Shown here piece by piece: positions 9,782 to 17,288 of a stretch of DNA of 64,000 nucleotides; position 1 is the first letter of the stretch, and every line of letters starts with the position of its first letter. Source of the stretch: Streptomyces sp. CG4 (GTDB lineage: Bacteria; Actinomycetota; Actinomycetes; Streptomycetales; Streptomycetaceae); the NCBI RefSeq assembly GCF_041080655.1, contig NZ_CP163525.1, positions 1,426,001 to 1,490,000 on the forward strand. The letters run 5' to 3'. The notes beneath the pieces were generated by a model. That model was not told the DNA's origin. It was given only the letters and a program-made list of their open reading frames with translations, and ran no database searches. A program made the position numbers and the translations under genes.

Positions 9782-9847
9782 ATGGACAGCAGTTGCAGTC
9801 CCGGTCATAGTCCGGCCCCGCGTCCGGACTCTCTCTCGCGTCCCTGA
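9782..9847 (+). CDS. Short leader peptide (21 aa), paralogue of the one at 12067
   Basis: The ORF MDSSCSPGHSPAPRPDSLSR-P has a good ribosome binding site (GGAAGGGGGCG) and matches the 25-residue ORF at 12067 in start, flank and residues (MD-S-S-SPGHS). Five of its last twelve residues are Pro or Arg. Such Pro-rich short ORFs in Mg2+ transporter leaders (for example mgtL of enterobacteria) regulate by ribosome stalling, which is an analogy and not shown here. No transporter gene follows; the ~290 bases after it hold no clear gene. Confidence 0.45.
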   Translation: MDSSCSPGHSPAPRPDSLSRP

Positions 9848-10141
9848 CCGAAGCCGTAGTGCTGCCTGACGGACGGTTGTCGGGGTCACCGTAGAAGACC
9901 GTCTCCCGCACCCGGGAGTCCATCAGACGTCAATGGCGCTCGGGGTCACACCAGTTGCGAGCACACAGCCTCATCACGACGATGATCCCGCCGTCGAGCC
10001 CGATCACCGCCATGCCGATCCGCCAGTGGCCCATCCGCCGCTGCGGCGTGCCGCGCCGACTGTCACCGGCATGACCGGCGCAACAGCCGCCCTGGCGGGT
10101 GGCGTGGCGACCGCCTCTCTCCCGCGAAGGAGGACACCGCC

Positions 10142-10411
10142 ATGCGCCTCCCCGACCACCTCACCCCCGCGCCCCACCCGCCCGGTCACACCTGCCCAGG
10201 CGTCCGCCTGACCCTGGACGACGGCGTCGAGCGCACGTACCTGCTCGACCTCCTCGCCTGCGCCGGGAGCCGATGCGGGACCTACGAGCCACGCGTCCAC
10301 CTGGCTCACATCCTCGCCCTACAGGGCCACCGCCCTGCCTGGCTCGCCGAGTTCACCGGCCTTCCGCCGGCCGCCGCACTGCGCCTCACCAACCTCGCCA
10401 CCCGTCCCTGA
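10142..10411 (+). CDS. Small hypothetical protein (89 aa)
   Basis: The ATG at 10142 follows a strong ribosome binding site (GAAGGAGG). The 89-residue product has no membrane segment. It contains a Cys pair (CAGSRC near residues 39-44) and ends with GLPPAAALRLTNLATRP, which could be a small helical domain. I do not recognise the family. It lies between the first leader peptide and a second small gene, in the same direction, and may belong to the same transcript. Confidence 0.5.
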   Translation: MRLPDHLTPAPHPPGHTCPGVRLTLDDGVERTYLLDLLACAGSRCGTYEPRVHLAHILALQGHRPAWLAEFTGLPPAAALRLTNLATRP

Positions 10412-10521
10412 CACGCGGACCCCGCACACCACCCACGCCCTGTCCGGCACACCCGGCCCACCCCTGCGCGCCCGGCCGCCAGAGCACGCCCCGAGCACAC
10501 CCCCACCGGAGGCAACCACTC

Positions 10522-10788
10522 ATGTCCGTTTTCGTTCACCATCCGTTGCGACACCACGACACCCGCCCGCATGGCACCTGGCAGTCGATGCGCGCCCTCC
10601 TCGTCGGCATCGTCCGTCGCGTCGCCGACAGCCCCCTGGAGCAACCCGTGCTCCACGCGCTCGACGCACCGACAGCCCGCCGGACGGCGGCCGACGCCGG
10701 AAGGCAACGGCCGCACGCCCACTGGCACTTGGCCACCAGCCCGGACGGCGTCCGGCACCTCGAAGCGACCTGGCACACCCGCCACTGA
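10522..10788 (+). CDS. Small hypothetical protein (88 aa), His-rich
   Basis: The ATG at 10522 has a GGAGGC ribosome binding site. The protein starts with MSVFVHHPLRHHDTRP and has 11 or more histidines in 88 residues, mostly near the ends (HAHWHL, EATWHTRH). Metal binding is possible given the metal-transport surroundings, but no known motif is seen. The VOC gene begins about 40 bases downstream, which suggests an operon. Confidence 0.45.
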   Translation: MSVFVHHPLRHHDTRPHGTWQSMRALLVGIVRRVADSPLEQPVLHALDAPTARRTAADAGRQRPHAHWHLATSPDGVRHLEATWHTRH

Positions 10789-10828
10789 CATCACCGAGAT
10801 CAGCGATATCACCGACCGGAGGTCCGGC

Positions 10829-11290
10829 ATGATCACCGCAATCGACCACATCCAGCTGGCCGCCCCGCAGGGCAGCGAGGAGTTGCTGCGCGCCTACTAC
10901 GTCGACGCGCTCGGCCTCGTCGAAGTCCCGAGGCCGGCCAGCCTCGCCGCCCGCGGAGGCTGCTGGTTCAGCGACGACGACCAGCGGGTCCGGCTCCACC
11001 TGGGCATCGAGACCCCGTACCGGGCGTCCGCGAAGGCGCACCCCGGCCTTCGTGTCGAGGCCATCGAATCGCTCGCCGCCCGCCTCGAAGCCTTCGGCGC
11101 CCTCGTGATCTGGGACGACACCACCCTCCCCGGCCACCGCCGTTTCCACAGCCAGGATCCCGTCGGCAACCGTCTCGAATTCCTCCAGCCCATCGGCGGG
11201 GAACCGGCCGGTCAGCAGTACCCGCGCATGAGAGCGGTGGCCCATTCCGGCTCGGTGAGCGGGCCCTGGGGGCCGAACTCGCTCATGTAG
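10829..11290 (+). CDS. VOC (glyoxalase/bleomycin-resistance fold) family protein, 3' end extended
   Basis: Residues 1-125 form one VOC domain (MITAIDHIQLAAPQGSEELL, YYVDALGLVEVP, PGHRRFHSQDPVGNRLEFL). It is clearly paralogous to the protein at 14054-14422, which ends right after the LEFL block. Here the frame runs some 25 residues further (PAGQQYPRMRAVAHSG...), and that tail is antisense to the 3' end of a TrmO-like relic. The original stop was therefore probably lost by a rearrangement near 11200. VOC enzymes use a metal ion for isomerase, dioxygenase or thiol-transfer chemistry; the substrate is unknown. The GGAGG site before ATG 10829 is good. Confidence 0.72.
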   Translation: MITAIDHIQLAAPQGSEELLRAYYVDALGLVEVPRPASLAARGGCWFSDDDQRVRLHLGIETPYRASAKAHPGLRVEAIESLAARLEAFGALVIWDDTTLPGHRRFHSQDPVGNRLEFLQPIGGEPAGQQYPRMRAVAHSGSVSGPWGPNSLM

Positions 11291-11620
11291 GGCTTGAGTC
11301 GAGGACGGGGAGCCGTCCACTGCGTCGAGGCCCTGGACGTGCAGATCGAGGTCGTCGACCTTGATCAGGCGGCAGCGGGAGACGCCGAGCCGGTTGGGGC
11401 AGTTCTTCCCGCGCCGGGCGAAGATGCCGGCCTGGGGCCAGTCGGTGTTGTCACGGGGGTGGCGGGCCCCGGTCTCGATCTTCTCCACCGGGACCCGGTC
11501 GAAGTGGTAGACGACCTCCAGGCGGGAGAAGGCGTCGAGGCCGGCCACCCACCCCCCGGCCCACCGGAACGGAGACCACCTCGGCGGCAGTGCCGTTCTC
11601 GGGCATGCGTCGTGCCTTTC
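11212..11620 (-). pseudogene. Truncated and frameshifted TrmO/TsaA-like methyltransferase
   Basis: The minus strand reads GLDAFSRLEVVYHFDRVPVE, then GARHPRDNTDWPQAGIFARR and GKNCPNRLGVSRCRLIKVDD, which are the core blocks of the TrmO/TsaA family (tRNA t6A37 N6-methylation). After DLHVQGLDAVDGSP the frame shifts near 11305, and the expected end (LKPYMSEFGPQGPLTEPEWA, stop at 11212) continues in another frame. The N-terminal third is missing. It is therefore inactive. Confidence 0.75.
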
Positions 11621-11763
11621 GTGAAAGCGTCCGGGAGTTGGCGTAGGTCAGCCCACAGCCGGCTCACCGTATCGATCACCCACCCCGTGTCGACGCGTGG
11701 TCCGCGAGGGCTGTGATCGCCACTACAGGCACAGTCGGCCCCGGTCAAGACTCCGCCAAGAAC

Positions 11764-11794
11764 TTGCGTTCATGTGCAAGTACGGGGCTACACT
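11764..11794 (+). promoter_or_regulatory. Promoter with TTGC-N8-GCAA operator before the M-box leader
   Basis: TTGCGTTCATGTGCAA (11764-11779) overlaps a possible -35 (TTGCGT). A TACACT -10 follows at 11789-11794, about 20 bases before the conserved riboswitch begins. An operator over the -35 would give repression at initiation in addition to the riboswitch control downstream. The promoter elements are read by eye. Confidence 0.5.
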
Positions 11795-11813
11795 CGTGGA
11801 GGTTTGAAAAGGG

Positions 11814-11985
11814 GCACCTCGTTCGGTGAGGCGTCTTCACGGACACAGGCCACTGACCCCACGACGTCGAGAGACGCCCAGGGTCAGGACAGGTCTCCCC
11901 GAACTAAGGGGTGACCCCAAGTGGCTTCCCTCGCAAGGGGATTACGCCGTGGAGTGCCAAAGCTCTGACGAGTTGGGGTGAGCCG
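11814..11985 (+). ncRNA. M-box (ykoK-type) Mg2+ riboswitch
   Basis: The leader has the M-box landmarks in the right order: GGTGAGGC at 11825, ACACAGGCCACTGACCCCA at 11843, GAGAGACGCCCAGGGTCA at 11870, AACTAAGGGG at 11902, and GAGTGCCAAAGCTCTGACGA at 11952. These match the conserved core known from Bacillus mgtE and mycobacterial leaders. M-box RNAs fold on Mg2+ and shut off expression of Mg2+ transporters. A GC-rich hairpin (CCGGCC-GCAC-GGGCCGG) directly after it may be part of the expression platform. The next large gene is an Nramp-related transporter at 12293. Confidence 0.88.
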
Positions 11986-12066
11986 GCCGCACGGGCCGGG
12001 TTGCTCCTTGCCGAGTCGTTGCTGACGCGCACAGGTCGCGTCCCCGGCCGGAAGGAGGCGAGAGAC

Positions 12067-12144
12067 ATGGACTGCAGTAGCAGTAGTCCGGGCCATAGTC
12101 GGCCCCTGATCCGCTTGTCCTCGCACTCTTCCGGCACGCGGTAA
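12067..12144 (+). CDS. Leader peptide (25 aa) between M-box and transporter
   Basis: ATG 12067 has an excellent ribosome binding site (GGAAGGAGGCG). The ORF begins MDCSSSSPGHSRPLIRL and ends at TAA 12144, about 150 bases before the transporter start. A paralogous ORF with the same start context (MDSSCSPGHS) lies at 9782-9847, so the peptide is under selection or recently duplicated. It could work as a translated attenuator acting with the M-box. The region from 12145 to 12292 holds GC-rich inverted segments and no gene. Confidence 0.55.
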   Translation: MDCSSSSPGHSRPLIRLSSHSSGTR

Positions 12145-12292
12145 CCCTCTCCCCTGCGCGGATTCCCAGCCGCGTCCTGCGCCCCGTACGGCCCTGTGCC
12201 GTGACGGGCCGCCGTCCTGCGCGCTCGCGCAGGGGGGACGGCTTTCGCGTGCCCCCCTACCTCCCCCTCTGGGGGGAATCGGGAGGTATGAC

Positions 12293-13930
12293 ATGACCAC
12301 CGCGACCACTGTGTCCGAGGCCCCGCGCGCCGCGGTCCTCGACGACGCGCACGTCGGCGACATCCGTGGCGCCCTCGGCACCATCAAGCTCGACGACACC
12401 GCACCCCGCACCGGCCTGTCCGCCAAACTCAAGACACTGCTGGCGATAGTCGGCCCCGGCCTGATCGTGATGGTCGGCGACAACGACGCCGGCGCGTTCG
12501 CCACTTACGGCCAGGCCGGCCAGAACTACGGCACCCACCTGCTGTGGACGCTGCTGCTCCTGGTTCCCGTGCTGTACGTCAACCAGGAGATGGTGCTGCG
12601 CCTCGGCGCCGTCACCGGCGTCGGCCACGCCCGCCTGATCCTGGAGCGGTTCGGCAAGTTCTGGGGCGCGTTCAGCGTGATCGACCTGTTCCTGCTCAAC
12701 GCGCTCACTCTGGTGACCGAGTTCATCGGCATCACCCTGGCCGCCGGATATCTCGGGCTGCCCAAGGTGGCCGCCGTGGTCCTGGCAGCCGGGATCATCA
12801 TCGCGTCGGCGTTCACCGGATCGTTCCAGCGGTTCGAGCGGGTCGCGATGACGCTCTGCACCGCCTCGCTGCTGCTGGTGCCGATCTACTTCATGGTCCA
12901 CCCGCACGCCTCGCAGATGGCACGCGACTTCGTCGTACCGAACATGCCCGGCGGCACCGGCCAGCTCTCCACCGTCATGCTGCTGATCATCGGCATCGTC
13001 GGCACCACGGTCGCCCCCTGGCAGCTGTTCTTCCAGCAGTCGTACGTCATCGACAAGCGGATCACCCCGCGCTTCATGAAGTACGAGAAGATCGACCTGT
13101 GGATCGGCATCGTGATCGTGGTCATCGGGGCCGCGGCCATGATGGGCTTCACCGCCGCCGCGTTCGCCGGCACGCACGGGTTCGGGCAGTTCACCGACAC
13201 CGCCGGTGTCGCTCACGGGCTGGAGGCGAAGGCGGGCAAGCTCGCGGGCGTGCTGTTCGCGATCGCGCTGCTGGACGCCTCGATCATCGGCGCGTTCGCG
13301 GTCTCGCTGTCCACCGCCTACGCCATCGGTGACGTGCTGGGCATGAAGCACTCGCTGCACCGCGGGGTGGGCGGCGCGAAGGGCTTCTACGCCGTCTACG
13401 CCGGACTGGTCGCCGCCGCTGCCGCCATCGTCCTGATCCCGGGCTCGCCGCTGGGCCTGCTGACCGAGGGCGTCCAGACCCTGGCCGGGGTCCTGCTGCC
13501 GTCGGCGTCGGTCTTCCTGCTGCTGCTCTGCAACGACAAGGCCGTGCTCGGCCCGTGGGTGAACGGACCGAAGACCAACGCGTTCACCTCTGCCGTGGTC
13601 GGGGTCCTGGTCACCCTCTCCATCATCCTGACCGCCTCGGTCCTGTTCCCGGACATCTCCTCGGGGGCGATCCTCGACATCATGGCCGCCTGCGGCGTCA
13701 TTGGGGTGCTGGCTGCGGGCTACGCCTTCACGCGCCGCCGTACGGGCACCAAGGAGGACCCGATCGACCGGACCGGCAAGGACGACTGGCGGATGCCGCC
13801 GCTGCAGACCCTGACCCGGCCGACGATGTCCACCGCCCGCAAGATCGGCATGGGCGCCCTGCGGACCTACCTGCTCATCGCGATGATCCTGGTCGTCATC
13901 AAGATCGTCCAGGTCGCGCTGAGCAACTGA
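12293..13930 (+). CDS. Nramp-related divalent metal (probably Mg2+) transporter
   Basis: The 545-residue product has a ~45-residue hydrophilic N-terminus, eleven or twelve membrane segments and the Nramp fold. Metal-site motifs differ from classical MntH: TM1 reads GDNDAGAF near residues 62-69 where DPGN is expected, and TM6 reads VAPWQLFFQQ near residues 238-247 where MPH is expected. Loss of the Met ligand is the mark of Nramp-related magnesium transporters (NRMT). The M-box upstream and the MgtC family gene downstream fit Mg2+. Mn2+ or other divalent metals are alternatives. The start ATG 12293 follows a GGGAGG site. Confidence 0.85.
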   Translation: MTTATTVSEAPRAAVLDDAHVGDIRGALGTIKLDDTAPRTGLSAKLKTLLAIVGPGLIVMVGDNDAGAFATYGQAGQNYGTHLLWTLLLLVPVLYVNQEMVLRLGAVTGVGHARLILERFGKFWGAFSVIDLFLLNALTLVTEFIGITLAAGYLGLPKVAAVVLAAGIIIASAFTGSFQRFERVAMTLCTASLLLVPIYFMVHPHASQMARDFVVPNMPGGTGQLSTVMLLIIGIVGTTVAPWQLFFQQSYVIDKRITPRFMKYEKIDLWIGIVIVVIGAAAMMGFTAAAFAGTHGFGQFTDTAGVAHGLEAKAGKLAGVLFAIALLDASIIGAFAVSLSTAYAIGDVLGMKHSLHRGVGGAKGFYAVYAGLVAAAAAIVLIPGSPLGLLTEGVQTLAGVLLPSASVFLLLLCNDKAVLGPWVNGPKTNAFTSAVVGVLVTLSIILTASVLFPDISSGAILDIMAACGVIGVLAAGYAFTRRRTGTKEDPIDRTGKDDWRMPPLQTLTRPTMSTARKIGMGALRTYLLIAMILVVIKIVQVALSN

Positions 13931-13954
13931 CCACCAGCCGGTCACCAGAACGAG

Positions 13955-13987
13955 GTCCTGGGGGTGCCGGCCCGGCGCCCCCAGGAC
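13955..13987 (+). terminator. Strong hairpin after the transporter gene
   Basis: GTCCTGGGGGTGCC pairs with GGCGCCCCCAGGAC around a short GGCCC loop, 25 bases after the stop codon. No U-tract follows, so it may stabilise mRNA or partially terminate before the VOC gene. Confidence 0.5.
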
Positions 13988-14053
13988 GGCCCGAAAGAAA
14001 CACATCAACACATACGCCAAGCTCTCTCGCCCTTACCGAAAGGCCGGTCCGCC

Positions 14054-14422
14054 ATGCTCGTCGCTCTCGACCACGTCCAGCTCGCCGCCCCGACCGCCAG
14101 CGAGGACCGCCTGAGAGCCTTCTACGTCGATGCCCTGGGCCTGGTCGAGATTCCCAAGCCGCCGGTGCTGGCCGCGCGGGGCGGCGCCTGGTTCGCGACC
14201 CCCGACGGCGCCGTCCAGCTCCATCTGGGCATCGAGGAGCCCTTCCGGCCCGCGACGAAGGCCCATCCGGGACTGCGGGTGAAGGACATCGACGCGTTCG
14301 CCGAACGGCTGACGGCCCACGGCGCCTCGGTGACCTGGGACGAGAACCTGCCCGGCCACCGCCGCTTCTACAGCACCGACCCGGTCGGCAACCGCCTGGA
14401 GTTCCTCGAACCCCTCGCCTGA
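14054..14422 (+). CDS. VOC family protein
   Basis: The 122-residue single-domain protein has the VOC layout (MLVALDHVQLAAPTASEDRL, FYVDALGLVEIPKPP, LPGHRRFYSTDPVGNRLEFL). It is the intact paralogue of the protein at 10829 and shows where that gene should have ended. His8 and Glu near residue 118 are candidate metal ligands. It lies between the Mg2+ transporter and mgtC-like genes in the same direction. The substrate is unknown. Confidence 0.85.
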   Translation: MLVALDHVQLAAPTASEDRLRAFYVDALGLVEIPKPPVLAARGGAWFATPDGAVQLHLGIEEPFRPATKAHPGLRVKDIDAFAERLTAHGASVTWDENLPGHRRFYSTDPVGNRLEFLEPLA

Positions 14423-14461
14423 CCACCGTCCCTTCCCGCTCGCGTTTCAAGGAGGTGTGCC

Positions 14462-15193
14462 ATGCACGCCCTGACCACAACGGACTTCCTGATCCGGCTC
14501 GCCACCGGTGCGGGCTGCGGCGCGCTGATCGGCGTCGAGCGGCAGTGGCGGGCGCGGATGGCGGGCCTGCGTACCAACGCCCTCGTCGCCACCGGAGCCA
14601 CCCTGTTCGTGCTCTACAGCGTGGCCGTGGGCGACACCGGCAGCCCGACCCGGGTGGCCTCCTACGTCGTCTCCGGAATCGGGTTTCTCGGCGGCGGCGT
14701 GATCCTGCGCGACGGTGCCGGGGTACGCGGCCTCAACACCGCCGCCACCCTGTGGTGCTCGGCCGCCGCAGGAGTGCTGGCCGCCTCCGGCCGGCTCGCC
14801 CTGGCCGCGCTCGGCACCGTGACGGTGCTCGGCATCCATCTGCTGCTGCGCCCGGCCGGGCGCCTGCTGGACCGGGCCCCGGCCGCCGGCACCGACCCCG
14901 ACGCCACCGTCCGCGCCACCGTGCACCTGGTGTGCGAGCGCGAAGCCGAGACACATCTGCGCGCCCTGCTGTTGCAGACCCTGGCCGCCTCCGGGCTCGC
15001 CCCCAGCGGCCTACGCGCGCGACGCGAGGGGGATGCCGCCAGCCTGCGCGCCACCGTCCCGATCAGCGGCGACGTCGCCGCCGCGCTGGAGCAGGTCATC
15101 TCCCGGCTGTCCCTGGAGCCCGGCGTGAGCGACCTGCACTGGCACATGGACGACGAGGAGTCCGAGCGGGAACGGCCCCCGGCGCTGGCCTGA
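14462..15193 (+). CDS. MgtC/SapB family inner-membrane protein
   Basis: The 243-residue product has the MgtC hallmark N-terminus (FLIRLATGAGCGALIGVERQ, GLRTNALVATGATLFVL) and the GIGFLGGGVILRDG motif near residues 73-86, with about five membrane helices. A cytoplasmic ACT-like C-terminal domain occupies residues ~155-230. MgtC proteins act in adaptation to low Mg2+ by inhibiting the F-ATPase or modulating phosphate transport, and are not themselves established Mg2+ carriers. AGGAGGTG before ATG 14462 is an ideal ribosome binding site. It closes the apparent Mg2+ operon. Confidence 0.9.
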   Translation: MHALTTTDFLIRLATGAGCGALIGVERQWRARMAGLRTNALVATGATLFVLYSVAVGDTGSPTRVASYVVSGIGFLGGGVILRDGAGVRGLNTAATLWCSAAAGVLAASGRLALAALGTVTVLGIHLLLRPAGRLLDRAPAAGTDPDATVRATVHLVCEREAETHLRALLLQTLAASGLAPSGLRARREGDAASLRATVPISGDVAAALEQVISRLSLEPGVSDLHWHMDDEESERERPPALA

Positions 15194-15300
15194 CACACCA
15201 GGGCAACGCCTCCTGCCACGCAGTCCGCAAAGGGGTCGTGCGGCCTCAGGACAACGTCCCGGTCACCGGCCAGGATGGAACTGGAAGGGAGAGCCGAGTC

Positions 15301-15753
15301 ATGAGGACCCTGCCTCATGCGCCCACGGGCGAGGGCGTCGCGCTGCTGGGGGTGGTCACGCTGGTCATGCTGGAGGTCACCGCACTGGCGACCGCGCCGG
15401 CCCGGGACCGGCCGATCGTCAGCGGGGCTCTCATGGGCGCGGGCACCGCCGCGTTCATGCTGGTGGCAGCCGTGTGGCACGCCCACCGGGACGCCGCCCG
15501 CCAGGCTCATCGGCGCCTGCACGAGACGGTCGACGACTCGTGGTTCACGGCCCGCACGCTGGAAGATTTCCCCATGGAGGCCGTACGCCCGTACCTGCTC
15601 GGCAGGGACGCGCCGAGCCTCAACCGCCTGTACACCGCCTGGATCCTCGCCACTCACGGCGAGGACGCCCCATGGATCGAGCGCCACCTGGACCTGCCCG
15701 CCGGCATCACCCATCTCCTGGTCGACGCCGCCCGACAACGGCAGCGTCACTGA
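15301..15753 (+). CDS. Small membrane protein, unknown
   Basis: The 150-residue product has two N-terminal hydrophobic helices (GVALLGVVTLVMLEVTALAT and GALMGAGTAAFMLVAAVWHA). The ~95-residue soluble tail is helical and contains DSWFTARTLEDFPMEAVRPY. ATG 15301 has a GGAAGGGAG site. I do not recognise a family. Its position 108 bases after the mgtC-like gene suggests co-expression. Confidence 0.6.
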   Translation: MRTLPHAPTGEGVALLGVVTLVMLEVTALATAPARDRPIVSGALMGAGTAAFMLVAAVWHAHRDAARQAHRRLHETVDDSWFTARTLEDFPMEAVRPYLLGRDAPSLNRLYTAWILATHGEDAPWIERHLDLPAGITHLLVDAARQRQRH

Positions 15754-15935
15754 CCGACCGGGAGGCGGGTGTCAGGAGCTGTCGAGCCGGATTGCCAAGC
15801 GAGCTTCTCGGCCTGCGACATCACCGGCACCTGGCGTGCGGGCGCGCGCCGCTGGGCAACGCGGAAGGCCACTGCGGCCGCGATCAGACCCGTGACCAGC
15901 GCGATCGCCAGCCAGACGGTGAGCCGGGCGGTCAC
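15747..15935 (-). CDS. Small single-helix membrane protein (62 aa), tentative
   Basis: From GTG 15935 the minus strand encodes VTARLTVWLAIALVTGLIAA, a membrane helix, and then a basic, hydrophilic tail ending in GSTAPDTRLPVGQ. It overlaps the stop of the + strand gene by seven bases. The ribosome binding site is poor and the frame is open further upstream only as a shadow of a + strand relic. It may be the C-terminal remainder of a larger protein. Confidence 0.35.
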   Translation of the reverse strand: MTARLTVWLAIALVTGLIAAAVAFRVAQRRAPARQVPVMSQAEKLAWQSGSTAPDTRLPVGQ

Positions 15936-15964
15936 TCGGCCCCACGGGCCGCCGAAACGGGGCC

Positions 15965-16575
15965 TGCCGCCGTGGGGTACGCGTTCCGTAAGGGGCCGGT
16001 GTACGTCGACCCCCGGGTCAGTGCTGAGGTGCCGAGGACGGAGGCCGACCAGCTCGCCGAGAAGATCAAGAAGGCGGACAAGCCGGCCTTCGTTGCCGTA
16101 CTGCCCCAGGCGCCCGAGTATCCGCCGGCCACCGTGCTGCGGGACCTGCGCTCCCTGACCGGCATCATGGGCGCGTATGCGGTCCGGCTCGGCGCCGGGT
16201 TCAACGCGGGCGCCGATCGCCAGGTGATGCCGAAGGATGCGGTCGACAATCTCAAGGGCGCCGTACGGCGTTCGTACGCCTCCGACGCCTCCGCGGAGGT
16301 GAACGCGTTCGTGGACCAGGCGCTCCAGCAGGCCAAGGGTCACGCTGCGCGTGGCAGTGGACGAGGACATCACCGCCTTCGGTGAGGAACTCGACCGTCT
16401 CGGCTTCCGGCCGCCCGAGCCGGGGGCCACGGACGCGATGCGCGACGACTACACCCGCGCCCTGGACGCCTGCGGCCGCGCCAAGCAGCAGCTGGCCGCG
16501 GCAGCACGCCCGCAGGATGTGCAGCCGCGAGAAACGCTTACTGTGTCGCGCATTTGTGCAATCAAGGGCGGATGA
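15965..16575 (+). pseudogene. Truncated Streptomyces membrane protein with internal deletion
   Basis: Frame one carries GPVYVDPRVSAEVPRTEADQ, FVAVLPQAPEYPPATVLRDL and LTGIMGAYAVRLGAGFNAG, a domain typical of a Streptomyces single-pass membrane protein family. A second frame takes up the cytoplasmic end of that family (LRVAVDEDITAFGEELDRLG, AMRDDYTRALDACGRAKQQL) directly at 16345. The membrane segment that normally joins the two parts is missing and the frames do not match, so a deletion has occurred. The 5' end with the signal peptide is also lost. Confidence 0.55.
16546..16561. promoter_or_regulatory. Degenerate TTGC-N8-GCAA site before the LytR_C gene
   Basis: TCGCGCATTTGTGCAA differs from the TTGC-N8-GCAA consensus at one defined position and lies 26 bases before the ATG at 16588. 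It shares the right half (TGTGCAA) with the two Mg2+ leader sites. Confidence 0.35.
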
Positions 16576-16587
16576 GGGGCGACATCC

Positions 16588-16881
16588 ATGCCGACCAGAC
16601 TCATCAGGTACGCCCCAGGCCACCAGGCCGAGGCCGAGACAGTCGCGCGACTCTTCCCCGGCGCACAACCGCAGCCCGCCACCGACCCGGGGATCACCGT
16701 AATCCTCGGCCGGACGACCACCACACCGACACAGCCACCCGCACCCGGTCCCGCTCCCAAGGCCGACAGCCCTCGCTCCGCCAGGACGACCCGTGCTCAG
16801 ACCTCTCCTACGGCCGGCCCCGACAGCCAGCGTCCACTCACACAGATGAACCCCAGGAAAACTACGTTACTTGCGCAATAA
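16588..16881 (+). CDS. Small LytR_C-domain-like protein
   Basis: The first 45 residues (MPTRLIRYAPGHQAEAETVA, then FPGAQPQP and GITVILG) match the C-terminal LytR_C domain found at the end of LytR-CpsA-Psr proteins. The remainder is a Pro/Thr/Arg-rich low-complexity tail. There is no membrane segment or signal peptide. GAGGGGCGAC precedes the ATG. It could be a detached domain or a fragment; a complete LCP protein with its own LytR_C is encoded 1.7 kb downstream. Confidence 0.5.
   Translation: MPTRLIRYAPGHQAEAETVARLFPGAQPQPATDPGITVILGRTTTTPTQPPAPGPAPKADSPRSARTTRAQTSPTAGPDSQRPLTQMNPRKTTLLAQ
16863..16878. promoter_or_regulatory. Half-conserved TTGC-N8-GCAA site (TTGCGCAA core)
   Basis: TACGTTACTTGCGCAA keeps only the right half of the consensus but contains the TTGCGCAA core seen at 18228 and 23554. 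It lies about 45 bases before the ATG at 16922 in a short A+T-rich patch. Confidence 0.3.
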
Positions 16882-16921
16882 TGAAATCGTTGTAGACCGA
16901 GCCGAGGGGGAAGGCCCGACC

Positions 16922-17191
16922 ATGCGAAGCGAGACCACGGCGAAGCATCTGCTGGAAGACCTGGCTGGAGTCTGCCCCTCGCTCGGCCCGGACGACCAGA
17001 TCCGGCACGCCTACCGGCCCGTGACTGTGTCCGACCTCGCCGGATGGCCGTGGCCGGGCGCCATCACCGCCTGGTGGACCGGCCCCTGCGGAACCACCCT
17101 GTGCCGCCTGCGCCTGGCCCGCGTCCCGGCTTCGTGCTGGGCGGTCTACGACCCCGACCGGATCACCCTGCTCGTCCAGGGCGGCATCTAG
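16922..17191 (+). CDS. Hypothetical protein (89 aa)
   Basis: ATG 16922 follows GAGGGGGAAGG. The protein is soluble, with LGPDDQIRHAYRPVTVSDLA and a Trp/Cys-rich centre (WPWPGAITAWWTGPCGTTLC). I do not recognise the family. The next gene in the same direction begins about 100 bases downstream. Confidence 0.5.
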   Translation: MRSETTAKHLLEDLAGVCPSLGPDDQIRHAYRPVTVSDLAGWPWPGAITAWWTGPCGTTLCRLRLARVPASCWAVYDPDRITLLVQGGI

Positions 17192-17288
17192 TGGTCCCGG
17201 CCGACGAGAAAGCCAGCCGTAGCACAACAGACGACATCAGCCTGGGGCCGCAACGTCCTTGGAACTGCCCCGGAGAGGGAAAGCATCC

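Noticed and set aside
12257..14020. Long minus-strand ORF opposite the transporter gene
   Set aside because: It is a G+C-bias shadow: Asp/Gly/His-rich with no domain, directly antisense to a clear Nramp protein.
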